Of a DNA stretch of 64,000 nucleotides, positions 48,477-61,237 are shown one piece after another; position 1 is the first letter of the stretch, and each line of letters opens with the position of its first letter. The notes below the pieces were generated by a model, which saw nothing but the letters and a program-made list of their open reading frames with translations, made no database searches and was not told the origin of the DNA. The position numbers and the translations under genes were made by a program. Source of the DNA: Crocodylus rhombifer (Eukaryota > Chordata > Crocodylia > Crocodylidae); assembly GCA_038503035.1 (NCBI GenBank), contig JAVSML010025180.1, forward strand, positions 671,348-735,347. The letters run 5' to 3'.

Positions 48477-48569
48477 CCCCAGCATCCTTTGCTGCCCATG
48501 GCGGCGGTTCGGACTTGATGATCTGCTTAGGTCCCTTCCAACCCTACCAACTATGAACTATAATGATGA

Positions 48570-50770
48570 GTGCTTAAAATGAGATGTATTTTGGGGCACT
48601 CTGTAAATTGCTTTAAACTGATAAAATATCAATTGAGCTGTATTGGAATGCAACTTAAGTAATATGCCAGAACAATGAACATCTTATTGAGAAATAAGAG
48701 CTGCCAGGAAGTTGCAAGGCCCAGTCTGGGCAGCATCTGGGTGCATGGTGTGGCATGGATTGCAGGGAGCCCAGGAACAGTTTTCTAATAAGTCAGAGAT
48801 GAAAACCATTGTGGAAGTGTGAAGGCTGGGGAGAAAGTAGAAAAGTTTTTTTTCAAATCTTTCATATACCTGTATATGCTTCTTACTAACACTCACATTT
48901 TACTAAGTAGGTTATGAAATTAATACCTCATCAGTGTGAGCAGAAGTGAGTTCACACTCTTGCTATTCTTTTCTGAGTTGTGGATAGCTTTCTGCACAGA
49001 TGGATTAAATAGAACAAGGTAAAAATGAAAACTAAGATTCTGCTAACCCCAGCAATTATAGCATATGTAATGAGAAAAGATGGATATGTCTGCTAAATGA
49101 TGGATGGGGTCCCAGCTTTCATTTGCATTTAGAGACCAGTTAGATATTATTATGTTTCTGGTTCAGACGTATCTTTTGTAAAGATGTGTTGTGAATTGCT
49201 GAAACACTCATAGCAGCCACTTATATTAGAGTGATCTACAAACTACAAAATCATCTTTGGGGATTTACTGTGAACAAATTAAAACACAAATCTTTTTTTA
49301 AAAGTTTCTTCACAGAATTTGAAAGAGATCAGGTCTCTGTTGACATTCGGATACAGTCCTATAAGCTGATTTCCAATATTCTTGAATTCAATATCCGAAA
49401 TTATCTGCAATGTTCAAGGTGTGGATTTATCTGTCTTGTTTAGCCTTTCAAATCATACATTCCAGGATTCTGTTTGTTTTTGAGACTGTTTTTCATTTCT
49501 AAATGAAACTGTTTCAATGTTTTTCTCCATATTAAATTGTATGAGTCAGCCCACACCCATGCTTTTCCTTTGTCTGGTTTAATCATCCCTCCCCTTTGGC
49601 TGTTTTAGGCACTTCCACTTTCATATCGCCTACACATTCTCCTCTGAGAGGCAATAGTGCTCCATAAGGAAACAGAAAACACAAAGACCCTGTGTAAGGA
49701 GGCGCTTTGCTGAGTCATTTTGATGTCAGGTGCTTGCCTGATGCATAGTGATACAGGGGCATTTTTGCTAAGTTGTACTTACAAATTTAAGAAGGGATGG
49801 TTCTACAACAATGGATAACAGGGATGAGACAAGAAAGTTCTTGCAGGAAAATTTCAGGGACAGCAATGGCTGGGCGCTCACAGTGAAGGTTATACTAATA
49901 ATTCAAATGATGAAACCCCCCAAAAAGCTGAAAGCATTAGTAGCACACTTTCTGTGTTACAATATTTTCCTGTGACAGTGTAGTTTTGATGCCCTTTGGT
50001 TTTCTGTGCTAGAGATCTTAGGTTTAATGCCAGAAGTACTGTACTTTGTGATTAGCAATGTAAATCCATGGGGGCAAATGCATGTCCTTATAGAACCTTC
50101 TGGAGTGAATGTTTATGACGTAATTGCCTGCAACTGCAAGCAATGAACTTGATGTGCTAAGTGATTCCTTCAGTTCCTCCTGACTGGACCATTCCCAAGC
50201 ATGTCATATCTACCCATACCCATACTATGAACTCTAAAAAGGAAGTATGTCAGTGAGGCTGCTCAATCACACTTGAGACCTCAATCTTCCGCATGCATGA
50301 GAGCAGCTGCTGAGGTGACCCTGGAGAAACCTCACTGCTGTCCAAGGTCAGAGCAGGTGGGTAGGAGTGAATGTGTTTGGCACACAAGAATGGCCCAGGC
50401 ATGATACAGTGCTGCCAGCATAGACATGCCCTTCCAGCATTATATTTCCAATGTAGTCAGAGAAAGAATAGATTCAGACTGCATATACTTTGTTCATTTC
50501 AGGTGCAAATTCCATCAGCTTTGTTAGGGTTGCATGCAGTTTTCTGTAGAAATCCCTGTCCTAAAGTTTATACCTTCTGAAACTTGCCTTTTTGGCTTGG
50601 GTTTTGCAAGCTTGGTCTCTCCACAGAGGTAATTTTTCCCTCTTATTATTAAAGATATATTTTCATACCAAACAAGAGGAAAGAGCTGAAATGTGTCAAC
50701 TGAAGGAAAACCTTTTTGGATGTTTCAGAAAAACTGGCTGGATGTGATGGAATTATCATAAAATCAAACA
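48570..50770. other. Gene-free AT-rich stretch
   Basis: No gene recognised. A GGTTTAATGCC word near 50025 resembles a pol III B box weakly, without a matching A box. Confidence 0.45.
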
Positions 50771-51721
50771 TGTTGTGGTGGCCAGTAGGGGGTGCCCCTG
50801 CATTGAGCCACCCACCTCCCTGTGCCCGACCACCTTCCAGGCTCCGAGTGCCTCCCTAGGGGTGCCTCACGTCTGGCTGTCCCTCTTCCTGGAGCACACT
50901 TGCTAGCTTGGGGGTAATGTAAGCTGCTACCACCCCGAGAAGGGGCTGTCTCGGCCCTGTGTCCTTGGGGAGACACAGGCCTAATAGTCCTACAGGTACT
51001 CGACCCAGTACAGGCACTTGGGGCACTTCCCCAAGTCAGGGGCCAAAAAGGAAAGTCTCCCTTAGTCTGCAGACCTAAAGGGCCTCTTAGGCATAATTTA
51101 GACCCACCCCTCAATAAGTCTCCTACACTGGTCACAGAGGAGGGCTTTACTGATTACAGGGGTAGGGTGAAAATAGGGTACAAGATAGAGCAATATCATA
51201 GAAATCCCATAGAGCAAAACAGTCTGGCTGAGGTAGTCTTTTGATTACACATCTGAGTTACTGCCAGCTATATATCTAACCACATCTTGAGTAGCTTACT
51301 CACAAGCATCATCCAGAGGCTATTGGAGATTCCCTCTGGAGGCAAGCCATTCCTAGCTTATGAGCTTAGGGGGAGAGAGCCAGTTTCAGATGGTAAACTC
51401 CTCTCTAAGTCTGAGCATGGCTGCTGCCCCCTCCTCCTGGGCAATCTTAACTTATATAGCCCCTGTGACCTCATTCACCTGGTCCAATGGAGGCCAGCAC
51501 CTGTTGGCTGTCGGCCAACCAATTTGAAATACATCACTAGTTGCTGGGCAGACTCTAGCCCGCCAGGTAGATGCCCCTCACCCAGGTAGCTGATACCAGT
51601 CACACAGGCAGGGGGAGCAGTTTTCCCCCCTCTCTCAGGAATGTAGCCAGCTCAGGTTACCTAAAGAGATAGGGTAAAGGTGCGTCTCCTCTGCTGGGTC
51701 CATCCTAATCAAATTGTCACA
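50771..51721 (-). mobile_element. LTR-like element, probable solo LTR
   Basis: About 950 bases with TGT...ACA ends (TGTTGTGG at 50771, TTGTCACA ending 51721). On the minus strand a good TATA box, GGGGCTATATAAG, lies at about 51463-51451, preceded upstream by an ATTGG (inverted CCAAT) word near 51485, and an AGTAAA poly(A)-like signal follows at 51151-51146. No flanking direct duplication was found, so the ends may be a few bases off or one flank may be altered. A CTCF-like word sits inside the right-hand (3') end. Confidence 0.5.
50779..50796 (+). promoter_or_regulatory. CTCF-like motif
   Basis: TGGCCAGTAGGGGGTGCC agrees with the vertebrate CTCF core (TGGCCACYAGRGGGCGC) at all but a few positions. 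It lies within the LTR-like element. Occupancy is not shown by sequence. Confidence 0.5.
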
Positions 51722-52290
51722 GCACAGAGATTTTGGGGAGAAACAAATGTGGCTTCCTGCCACACACATTACCTAGTAGATTAGAGAGATCCCAACTCAT
51801 GTGAACAGCATACTCCCCCATTAGCTCTAAACAGTCCACACAGCCTATGTAAACTCAGAACAAAAAGGCCATTCGGCGAGTTCTCTGGCAGGCTTGGATG
51901 CCCTGCGGTTCTTAACACCAGACTGCTCAGCCCAAGGCCCAGCTTCTTTCTTATCCAAGATTCCCTTGATGAAGCAGCCCAGTTCTGAAGCTTTCTTCTT
52001 CCTTTTTATTGTGTTCTGGCTGGCAGGTGTTATTGAGTAGGGCTGGATTACACTCTGCCTTCAAAACCATGAACCTGTTTATACTAATCACTAGCTGTAT
52101 TAACTGCAAACACCTGACTATTAATCCCTTCCTTCCATGAGACAATCTGTTTATAAGATAAGGCATGACTGAGTGGGCATTGACCTTGCTGCCGTGGGAG
52201 GATCTAAGGCATATAGAGCTAGAAGGAACCTCTTAATGTTACTAAGCTTTCCCCCCATTATCCCAGGCAACTACACAAACACATCTGTCG
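51722..52290 (-). repeat. Possible second LTR-like segment
   Basis: On the minus strand a CTTATAAACAG TATA-like word (about 52159-52149) precedes an AATAAA (about 52010-52005) at a spacing that would suit a short R region. A GAGCTAGAAGGAACCTC word at 52219 resembles sequence near CR1 3' ends. No termini or duplications were found, so this is speculative. Confidence 0.25.
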
Positions 52291-55200
52291 AAAGGGTCCA
52301 TAACATCATCCACTCCAGCTCCTCCCACACTACACAGCCAAAAAGTACATAACAACACCTTTACAATGTGCCACAGGAAGAGAGCAAAAGAGACATCAAT
52401 AGCATGGCCACTGCAATGGCAGAGAATTTATTAGGTAAAATATGCCTAAACATAAACAATCTTAGGAAAGGGACCATACCCTATGCTACAGAGGAATACA
52501 AAACCAAAAAACAAAACCCCCCACCTCCCCAACATTCTTACCAACCTGACTTTCTGACACTGACTGGTTCAGCAAATAAGCAAGATACCACAGCCAGGAC
52601 CTGAGAGTTTCGTCAGTACTATTAAGAGAAGTTGCACACTCCAGCAGTGGCCACTGTCCTTTCAGAGTCATTTTGCAGATACCACTCAGACAAGCACCAT
52701 TTAAAAAACAAACCAAAACAAAAAACATCATATTCTAAAAGAGTTTCAGCTCTCCACCCCAATTAGCCAAACTGTGTTCTCAACTGGTTTAACAGGAAAT
52801 AAAACACAGAAACAAGATCAGAGTAGATTGGGCCTTTTTCTCCGCAATTTCTTTAAAAAGAAACCAGCCCTGTGTCACCAGAGAAATGTCATTCTTTTTA
52901 AATAAAACCTTAGCAGGTTTCTGACATCCCCAAAGAGAAACTTCTCCCCTTCCCTTTGGGGTGTGAAGGAGGGAAAGGAGGAGGACAATCTCTTTATGAA
53001 AATGAAATACCGTTAGTTTTGTGAGCAAATGTACAACTTGTTAAAGTCCAAATACACAAATAGCTCTACTAACAAACAATACATTTTTATACCATATTTA
53101 ATCCAGTGATCTCAAAGCTCATTACAAACATTAATTGCACCAAATGACTATTGTCCTCTAAGATATAATTGTCCTAATTTGCCACATGGACAGCCAGACA
53201 CAAAGATTAAGTAACTTGCACAAGAGTTGGAAGCAGAACCTTGAATCATATGTACAAACTAGTATTGCGCAGTGCTCTTCCCAGGGATATTTGGCAGACA
53301 AATAGGAAGGAGATGCAGATGCAACAGATCACAAAGCTGTTCCAAAACCAGACTATGTTTGGTGGAAAAAAATGTACACCAGACTTACCAATTAAATGTT
53401 GTCTGAAATCTGGTGGGAACCTCTTTTGCTTCCTCTTCAAGGGCTTGAAGAGCTAAAATCCTCTTTTACTGCCCCTAACCAAAAGGGTTCCAGAATTTCA
53501 TGTAGACAGTTTTACACATAATGAATCAGACCGATCCCAGTACAGAAACCTTACAATGAGAGAACTGCCTCACATCTAATTGAACTTCTTTTTAACTTTT
53601 CTATGGCCTGCTAGAGACTACCATTTTTCACCCATGTTCATCTACAAGTTATCCTTCTAAAAAATGAATTCCAAACCTGTTTTATCTCTTTGTAAACCAA
53701 TTTAATATCGCATAAGATACTCCTAGTTGTTACATTGACCTACTGTGGCTGTTATCCTGCAGAAACCTGTAATTACTTGCATTGGGGCTTTGCCAGAACA
53801 GCAGGGTTACCACATCATTTGTTATGTAAATGCTCTGATATCTTTAGGACAAATAGTTAAAAAAACAGAAAACCATCACACATACATAAAACAACATGCT
53901 ATTACTTTAGCTATGTGAGCAAACCAGATTTTGAAATGGACCAATGACCATTTAAAAGCTTGCTGGCCTTCTGTACACTGAACTGGAGTAACTGTATTGG
54001 CAAACATAGGCCAGAATGTTTTAGAAAATTGAGCCCTTCATAGCCACAACCAATCAGAATCTCAATCTTTTCTGACCCCCTCATTAGAAAGATGGCACCT
54101 CTATCAACTTACAGGGGCACTGGCTTTTAATGGACACTAGCACTTTATTGGGCACTGGCTTTTAATGGACACTGGCACTAACCGTCTTCTACTAGGCTGG
54201 AATAGCAGAACACAGTATTCAAATCACAGAAAACACTGACATTTAACAACAAATATAGCCTGTCACTTTCATAGTACAAAACTGAACAATTCTCTGATCT
54301 ATCAGTTACCTTTATTTTAGAGTCTCACAGTACAAAACCTTTCTATCATTGCTTTGCGGAAAAGGGCTTATATAATGTACAAGGGATAAAAGGTTATGTA
54401 TAACACAACCCAAAAGCCTTCTATAAACCTAGAATCAAAGACTTTAATAAAAAAAATGGATACTTATCCTACAGTGGCTGCAGTTCTGGGAGATGATAGA
54501 TGACCTGGATCCCACTGTAGGTGGGCATGTAGACAAAACTAGATTTATTTTAATATTACTGGTGTTCATTAGGGCCATCCACAGGTCCCAGACTGCTTTA
54601 TGCTCCCATGTGAGGGCATAAAGAGCAGGGTAGCCACAACCTCTCCTACATTTCTCTGACAATTTGAAGCTTGTGGTAGTTAGTGGAAGACTCTAAAAAG
54701 TGGGGATGAAGAGCAAGTTGTAAGACCCACAATGAGAAAAAATCATCGTTAAAAACTAGCATCATCAGAGTGAGTTGCCTTTCTTACATTATTACATGAA
54801 CAGGAATACCCCATTCATCTTATCCTCCATCTCTACCTAGTCAAAGGCAGACCTGTCTCCTCACAAAGGATCTCAAAAGCGATTACACAGTGCTTTCTTT
54901 TCTCTTTCCAGTTGCCTGGTGTACCCCTCCCACTGAACACCATGACACACTGCATCAGAGCTCCAGCAACAATTTTTACCTGTTTCAAATACACTCCTTG
55001 AGTGCTTCAGGGAGAATCATACCACAGACATGGTTATGTTACTGAAACTGATACCTCACTCTTACTATCCTGAGAGAATGTTTGCCAGTTACACGAAAGG
55101 GAGCATCCACAATGACATGTACTCAAAGAAGACCTTCATTTTTTCCTATTGGTAACAAATTTTAAACAGGGTGGGCAGGTAAAACACTTTAATAAACCCT

Positions 55201-56340
55201 TGGGTCATTCCAACCAATGTGAGATGTTTATTGATCAATTGTCATGGCAAGATTAATAGCTAAAGATAAGTATAATCTTATGGGATGGGTCGTGACTGCC
55301 ATGAAGTGAAGCTGGCCAGGCTCTCGATCTCCAACAACAGGGGTCCTCCAAATGGTGCAACAGGTGTCATGTAAAAGTTCCCAACTTCCTTTCAGTCTGT
55401 GCCTACTATTTATAGATAACTGGCTCTGATAGTCTAACGAGTGGTCTTATTAGATTCACTGAAGCTTCCAGAACTAGATTTTTTATGGGCCAAGAAGTTG
55501 CCAATTATTTAAGATTTATATCTTTGAGAAAGTAACAGGGGCATCAGGCAGAAAGTAACAGCCAACTGTAGCACCTGCAAGGACTTATGCTATGGTCATT
55601 CAGGTAAAGGCTTCTGGGGCCTTTTGCTGCTTAGCCGCATTTTGCAGCTTGTCAGTGCTACATAGGCCAAGCTTAGGTACAGAGGCACAGTTTTCACCAT
55701 CTGTCTATTATAGCCATGTTGTCCCATGTCTTATATTTAAAATAAGTTATTTGATATAGGAACCATCCTCTGATCCTGCTTATACAGTGGCCAACAAAAT
55801 GCGTCTAAGTTGGTTGATTACTCTGCTGCCCTAAACTCTGTCAGCTCTGTTCTCAGTTTCTCAGGCCAATTTATTCTTTGCCAATACAACCTTAAGTTCA
55901 CAACAAACCAAACCAAACCAAACTTTCTCTCCTTTTTAGACATAGAGAGAGGAGTGATTAAGCTCTGACTTCTTACCTGCCTATCTCTCCTCAGCACTCC
56001 CATCTGAAGTTCTTACTCTCTTTGTGGCTCCATCCTCATTAACTAGTCACCACTTCCAGCTGCCCCCAGGCTTCCAGGTAGGCAGACTGCTGTCCACTGA
56101 CCACCAGCAGCTGGGTTCTGAGCCCTTGAGGGGCTGAGCATCTCCTAACAGTGTTCTGGACTGGCACCTCTGGATGCTAATATGAATAGAATGAATTATA
56201 ATAATGTGAATAGGGAATTAAAGTTCTGAAAAATCTTACACATCTCAATGACAGGTTTATAAGTCTGGTTAATGGCCTTTAAAAGATGGCATTAAACATA
56301 TAAGCAAGGATCATCATTTTCTATGAACTTGGATGACTAA
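52291..56340. other. Gene-free AT-rich stretch
   Basis: No coding exon recognised in about 4 kb. The only clear local structure is a two-copy 35-bp tandem repeat at 54115-54184. Confidence 0.45.
54115..54184 (+). repeat. Tandem repeat, 2 x 35 bp
   Basis: GGGCACTGGCTTTTAATGGA starts both units (54115 and 54150). The copies are nearly identical over 35 bases, suggesting a fairly recent duplication. Confidence 0.9.
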
Positions 56341-56384
56341 CATTCCCTAAAACACATTATAGGCCAGGGTGCATTCCCTAAATC

Positions 56385-56640
56385 ACACCCTAGGGTGCAC
56401 AGCCCCCAGGCTGTGGGCCGTATCTGACCCATGGAGCAATACTGTCTGGCCCCCAGGGCTTGCCAAGGGTTTAGAAATGTGATGGTGGTGGGAATGGTGG
56501 CAGTATTAATTGCCACTCCCCTGCTGCTGGGTTTTGAGACCCGTGGGGAGTCCCACAGGCTGGATTACAAAGCCCAGCATGTTGGATCAGGTGGTGTGTC
56601 TGATGTGGGCCTCAAATGACACCACATCACTCATCCAGCC
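56385..56640. repeat. hAT-like MITE remnant
   Basis: The start CTAGGGTGCACAGCCC...TGTGGGCCGTATCTGACCC follows the pattern of hAT ends that begin CAGGGGTG(G/C)(G/A)CA and contain GGCCC words. The right end is not recognised, so the copy is probably truncated. Confidence 0.4.
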
Positions 56641-57568
56641 TACAGGGCCAACACTGGGTGCCACAGTCATAGACTAAGAACCCTTCCACCCACCAGCAAA
56701 GATGAATGCCATTTTTCTTAATATTAAATAGTGAAAAGTTTCTATTAACAAAATTCCACGTTAGGCCTCACTTCAGGGAATTACAGAGTTTATCACACAA
56801 TAACAACAAAATTTTTAAGTGAATACATATTAGCTGCTCAAAAGGAAAAGTGAAATGGTTCTTCCTCTTCGCAACATACTGAGAAGAAATGTGCAAAAGG
56901 ACACTCAACAAAAGCAATTTTAAAAAGAGCACTTATTCCACTTATTTTAAAACAAATGTACAAGTGTCAAAACTAGTGTGAGAAAGATTAACCCAGCTTC
57001 TTTGTGGGATTCTTTGTGGTTTAATTTAACACTGTTAATATCTGACATTATGGTCTGAGATGATTCCTTGGTCTCTCATGCAACAAAATTTAAAGTAATC
57101 AATAGGTGATTCCTTGAGCAGCACTCTGGTACAAAGCCCTGTGTTAACGTAACAAAAAGATAATAAAAGAAAAAAAATGGGCTGCTAATGAAAACCTCTT
57201 TTTTCCTGCTCTTCATCACTACAAGAGATGTGACAGATGGCTCAAATTCTGCTGTACTAAATCTATAGCATGCTCCATCTCAGGTATTTGCATATCTGCA
57301 ACTTAACAGAAGAAGGCTGATGGATTTTTGACTCGAGTGGACTACCTGTGTATCCAGTGATGGTACATCCACAAAGTAAAATTTAAAATTTGTGTTCTAA
57401 CTGGCACAATAGTCCAATGAATTTCTCTTGAGATACTTGAACAGAAAGAGTTATGTTGACTGGTAAATACTTGAACATGTAGGAAGGAATCCATCAATGG
57501 ATATTTTACCAACAAAGAGATACCAAATAAAAAGAAAATTTTTTTTGCAGCTATTCTTAATGGTAAGG
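56641..57568. other. Gene-free AT-rich spacer
   Basis: No feature recognised. Confidence 0.4.
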
Positions 57569-58610
57569 ACATGTAAACCAGTTTAAGTGACCAGGAACTG
57601 GTTTAAACCTGTAACAGAACTGGGCTAGGGACAGACATGCAAAAAGCCTGATCCTGAATTGATTCAATCTTTGCAGATTAGTCTAATCTGGCTAGGCTAC
57701 ATCATTTTGTAACCGTACAGATGTCTGGACTGAAAAAATGCCGACATATGCTTGCAGTCGTTCAGGCTAGAAGCCCGGTGGTGCTAGAGCAGCAGGTCAG
57801 ATGATCCCAGCCAGATGCCTATCCAGCCTCAAGGTAGGGGAGAGCACCACCTCCCTTGGAAGCCCATTCCAAATTTTGGCCACCCTTACCATGAAGAAGT
57901 TTTTCCTGATATCTAGCCTAAATCTGTTCCCTGTCAGTTTGTGACCATCACTCCTTTTTACCCCAAGAGGTGCCCTGGTGAACAGAGCCTCTCCAATCCC
58001 TTGCTGCATCTCCCTAATGAATTTGTAGGTGGCCACAAGATCACCTCTCAGCCTTCTACAGGGCTGAGCTTAGGGGGAGCGTGGCCAGGCCCTGGCAGGA
58101 TGCTGTGATTAGGGGCGGGGGAGTCCCCCCTTGATAACACAGCATTTATCAGCTGTGTTATCAGCATTTAGCAGCCCATCAGAAAACAAAGCCTTGCTCA
58201 TTAGTTCAAGCTCCTTTTAAACAGCTTTTTCCAAAGTAAAGCATGCAGGCACATTACCAGCTGAGCTGTTGATTAATTCCAAAAAGCCGTAAACAGACAC
58301 TATCCTATCTGCCTTACGCAGCATTAACTAGTATACCACATACTGGCTACAGTCCGTGGTGTGGGAGAGAGGAGTAAGGGATCTCTGATTAAGTAGCAAG
58401 TGGTGAGGGGTAAGGGAAGAGGAGTACAGGGAAGCCAGGAGACCCTGTTGTGCCTGCAAGTCTCTGCCAGAGCTTCAGTCAGGGAGCAAATAGCCCTGCC
58501 CAGGCCAGATGGGAGGGATGCTGGGGGAGTCTGGTTTATCTTAAACTGGCAAGTAGTCTGGGACAGACATTGCATAAACTGGTTTGACCCAAATCTATCT
58601 AACAGTCTAA
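57569..58610. mobile_element. Transposon-like element, copy B (same family as 13.8-15.6 kb)
   Basis: The left end (57569-57630, AAACCAGTTTAAG...GAACTGGTTTAAACC...TGTAACAGAAC) is the inverse of the right end of copy A. Internal segments at about 57635-57790 and 58060-58580 parallel copy A in order. A CR1 fragment is nested at 57793-58060 and lacks a counterpart in A, so it arrived after this copy inserted. The right end is uncertain. Confidence 0.65.
57793..58060 (-). mobile_element. CR1 LINE fragment nested in copy B
   Basis: The open frame at 57797-58036 encodes a diverged C-terminal part of CR1 ORF2 ([24 protein letters not shown]). It lacks the usual 3' tail and the upstream RT core. Not functional. 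Confidence 0.85.
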
Positions 58611-59195
58611 AGGACCTCAGATATTTTTTAAGTAGACCAAAAACTGTCTACAGAAGAATGTATTCATGTTCAACCAACAGTTACACCACTGGTAGTTTGT
58701 ATCCAAGGAATGCTGACTTCTATATTTCTGTCCAAAGTTATTTTTACATTGCGTTCCTCCCAAATTGTTACTGCTACCCACTTACCAAATATTTTATACA
58801 AAAATGGAGGTAATCAGATACTGTCTTGCAGAGTGTCAGTTATCAGGCTTCAACCCTGCACAGACAATTGTGTTGGGACACTGCTTTGTATAAAACCTCA
58901 GTGATTTTAGTAGAGCATCACAGTTCTCCATGAAAGATTAGAGCTGATTCATTTGTATAAATGTTTTACAGCTTCAATGAAACACCTGAAAAGTTTTTCC
59001 TTCCTATATTTTGAACCTGTTATGTTACAGATGGGCAGACTGAATATGCTACTTTTTTCTTACATTACATTTAAGCAAGCCACATATTTGCTGAAGTGCT
59101 GAGGATGGCCCTGTGTTGCTTACAGGCCTGCACTGAGCTGCTAGTACACATTTCAGTCTCATTATGCATTTCCTCTTTGGGAATAAACTGACTAT
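58611..59195. other. Gene-free spacer
   Basis: No feature recognised. Confidence 0.4.
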
Positions 59196-59201
59196 CTTCA
59201 G

Positions 59202-59972
59202 TGTAGCAGAGCACTAAGGTGCCTGCTACTTGTGAAGCAAGAGATAAACACCCAGATGCAGGTTCCTAGGGCAACCAGAGGGAGCTAGTGACCCACACCT
59301 GCTTGGTCAGCTGACTGGAAGGGGCAGGGCCTTGTTCCTATATAAGCACAGGCCTGAGGCCAGGTGGGCAGTTCCCTGATGGCAGCCAAGGGGGAAGGAG
59401 CTCTGCCTGAGTGAGTAAAGGGAAGAGGCCTGAATGCAAGAGCAGCTTGATACCAGTGAGAGATGGAGCACCCTTGGGGCGGCTTGAATGATATTTTAGC
59501 CAAGCAGCATGAATTTATGTTATAGCCCAGGGGCTGGTGTTTGTTTTCTGTTTTACTGGTGGCTTAGGTGAAGCTATAAGGGGATGGAGGAGGCCCCATA
59601 GGGGATCCACAGCAGCGTGGAGACCCGAGCGCCAGAGAGGGCTCAGCATTAGGGGGTGAGCCAACCCTGAGCGCTCATGAGGTGCAGGGCAAGGCCGAAG
59701 AATGTCAGTTAAATCAGTGAGGCTTGGGTAAAGGGGTGGTTGGAGCCATGCATAGCCCATAAGACTAGGGTGCACCGAATCACCCATTACAGAACTGGGC
59801 CAGTGTACAACAGGATAACCGTGTCCAAGAGGATGGAAAGGCAGCCTCCCTATTATACATTAACATCAAAGATGTGGTGAGCGAGACTTGAGGGTGCTTT
59901 TAGGCTAACTTGGCACAGTAAAGGGGGCATTAGGGGAGAGCATGGCGACCTCTAGGACACCCTCCTGTTACA
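59202..59972 (+). mobile_element. Solo LTR of an endogenous retrovirus-like element
   Basis: 771 bases with inverted termini TGTAGCAG (59202) and CTGTTACA (ending 59972), 7 of 8 positions pairing. The flanks CTTCAG (59196-59201) and TTTCAG (59973-59978) form a 6-bp duplication with one change. A clear TATA box, TATATAAG, lies at 59339-59346. AGTAAA words at 59414-59419 and about 59916 are candidate poly(A) signals; neither is decisive. No internal proviral sequence adjoins. A 6-bp duplication is common in ERV class II, but class assignment is inference. Confidence 0.8.
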
Positions 59973-60185
59973 TTTCAGAATCAGATTTTCCAAATTTTAA
60001 GCTCTACCACCTAGCATGCAAACATGGTAGCTGCTGCTCTACTGTATCCTGAAAGAACTAGCATGGGAAATAAAGGAAGTTATAACTCTAGGAAATGTCT
60101 GTAACAGAACCCTGAAAAGCCTCAGACAAACAGAATAAAAGGATGAAGGCTGCTGATGGATCTATTTAAAAACTAGAAATTAGCA

Positions 60186-61229
60186 CAGGTGTGGGGAAAA
60201 TACAACCCATGGGCTGGATCAAGCCTATGGAGGAGCTTTGTATGGCCGGTGGCAGGTCCCTCAGTTGCATCTGGCACAGGCGCACCCAGACACTCTCTCT
60301 GGCGCACCCAGACACACCCAGGCTGTGATGTGTCCTGCTTCCCTCTGGGCAGGCAGTGGGGCTGAGGTGGCTCTGTGGCTGAACTGCCTTTCTAGGCAGA
60401 CCAGGTGGTGGTAGCTTCTTCCATATGCCACCGCCACTGGCCCCAGCCCTGCGGTACTGGTGGGGACCCATGCCACAGTCCCAACCCAGCCTACCCCAGG
60501 CAGCACAGAGCAGGCATGGGGCAGACTGGGCCTGTGCATTGTTGGCTGTGATGGGAATGTGTTGCAGGGTGCAAAGGCTCTGGGTTGTTGTGGGGCAGGG
60601 GCAGGTGCTGACCCACTCAGGGGAGGTGCATATGGGGGCTCCCATGTTCACCCCACCATACCCACAAACCCTCCCCTGCAAACACCCACAACCACAGCCT
60701 CCTGCACACACAATCCACACCCTCCCCCACATGTACCCCCACAGACCCCATACCCACCTGCATCCACACACACACCTACACTCTCCCACACACCACACAT
60801 ACATACACCCCCCCATAACCACCCATCCATACCCTCAGCACCCTCTGCAATATATAAGTGTAAGACTTCATTTTGAGCTATTATGCAATCACCTCTGTGT
60901 ACATGACACAAACACACACAAATCAGGACAAGTTATTATTATTTCTAAATAACATTAAAATGTTATTGTGGATTTTGGATTTTTACTATGTAATTTGTTT
61001 TTTTTTCCAGTTCCAAGATGGCAACCCCCGCTTCCCAAATGGAGTACTTCTGGGGCAAGGAGAGGGACTTCCAGTGGCAAAGGGTAGGGCTTAGGAGGCA
61101 GGACTTCTGGTTCCAAGATAGCAAACAGGGGTGGGGCACCTGTGAAGGGGTGGGGTTACCCTTGTGGCCCTTGACAGCTCACCAAAACTCATTAAGTGGC
61201 CCTCCAGCTGAAATAATTGCCCACCCCTG
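60186..61229. mobile_element. hAT non-autonomous transposon with perfect 8-bp target duplication
   Basis: 1044 bases. It begins CAGGTGTGGGGAAAATA and ends TAATTGCCCACCCCTG, inverse with a few changes. The identical 8-mer AATTAGCA flanks both sides (60178-60185 and 61230-61237). The first third contains GGCTGGATC and GGCAGACCAGGTGG words shared with 62745-62970. An internal CACACC-rich block lies at 60640-60845. No transposase domain is recognised; long open frames on both strands come from the C-rich composition. Confidence 0.93.
60645..60845. repeat. CACCC/CACACC-rich simple tract
   Basis: About 200 bases with very few G on the plus strand, made of degenerate ACACCC and CCCCCACA words. It is part of the surrounding hAT element and has a larger relative at 63600-64000. 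Confidence 0.85.
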
Positions 61230-61237
61230 AATTAGCA

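Larger units (their letters stand above)
44770..48569 (+). mobile_element. CR1 LINE, nearly full length with ORF1 and broken ORF2
   Basis: About 3.8 kb in the order ORF1 (esterase-like), ORF2 endonuclease, ORF2 reverse transcriptase, 3' tail. The tail reads GGTCCCTTCCAACCC followed by CTATGAACTATAATGATGA-like repeats, the CR1 3' hallmark. ORF2 carries several frameshifts and stops, so this copy cannot move on its own. The 5' boundary is uncertain. Confidence 0.93.

Noticed and set aside
60166..60952. 218- and 175-codon open frames
   Set aside because: Encoded by a CACCC-rich tract inside a hAT element; Cys/Gly- or Pro/His-rich low complexity.
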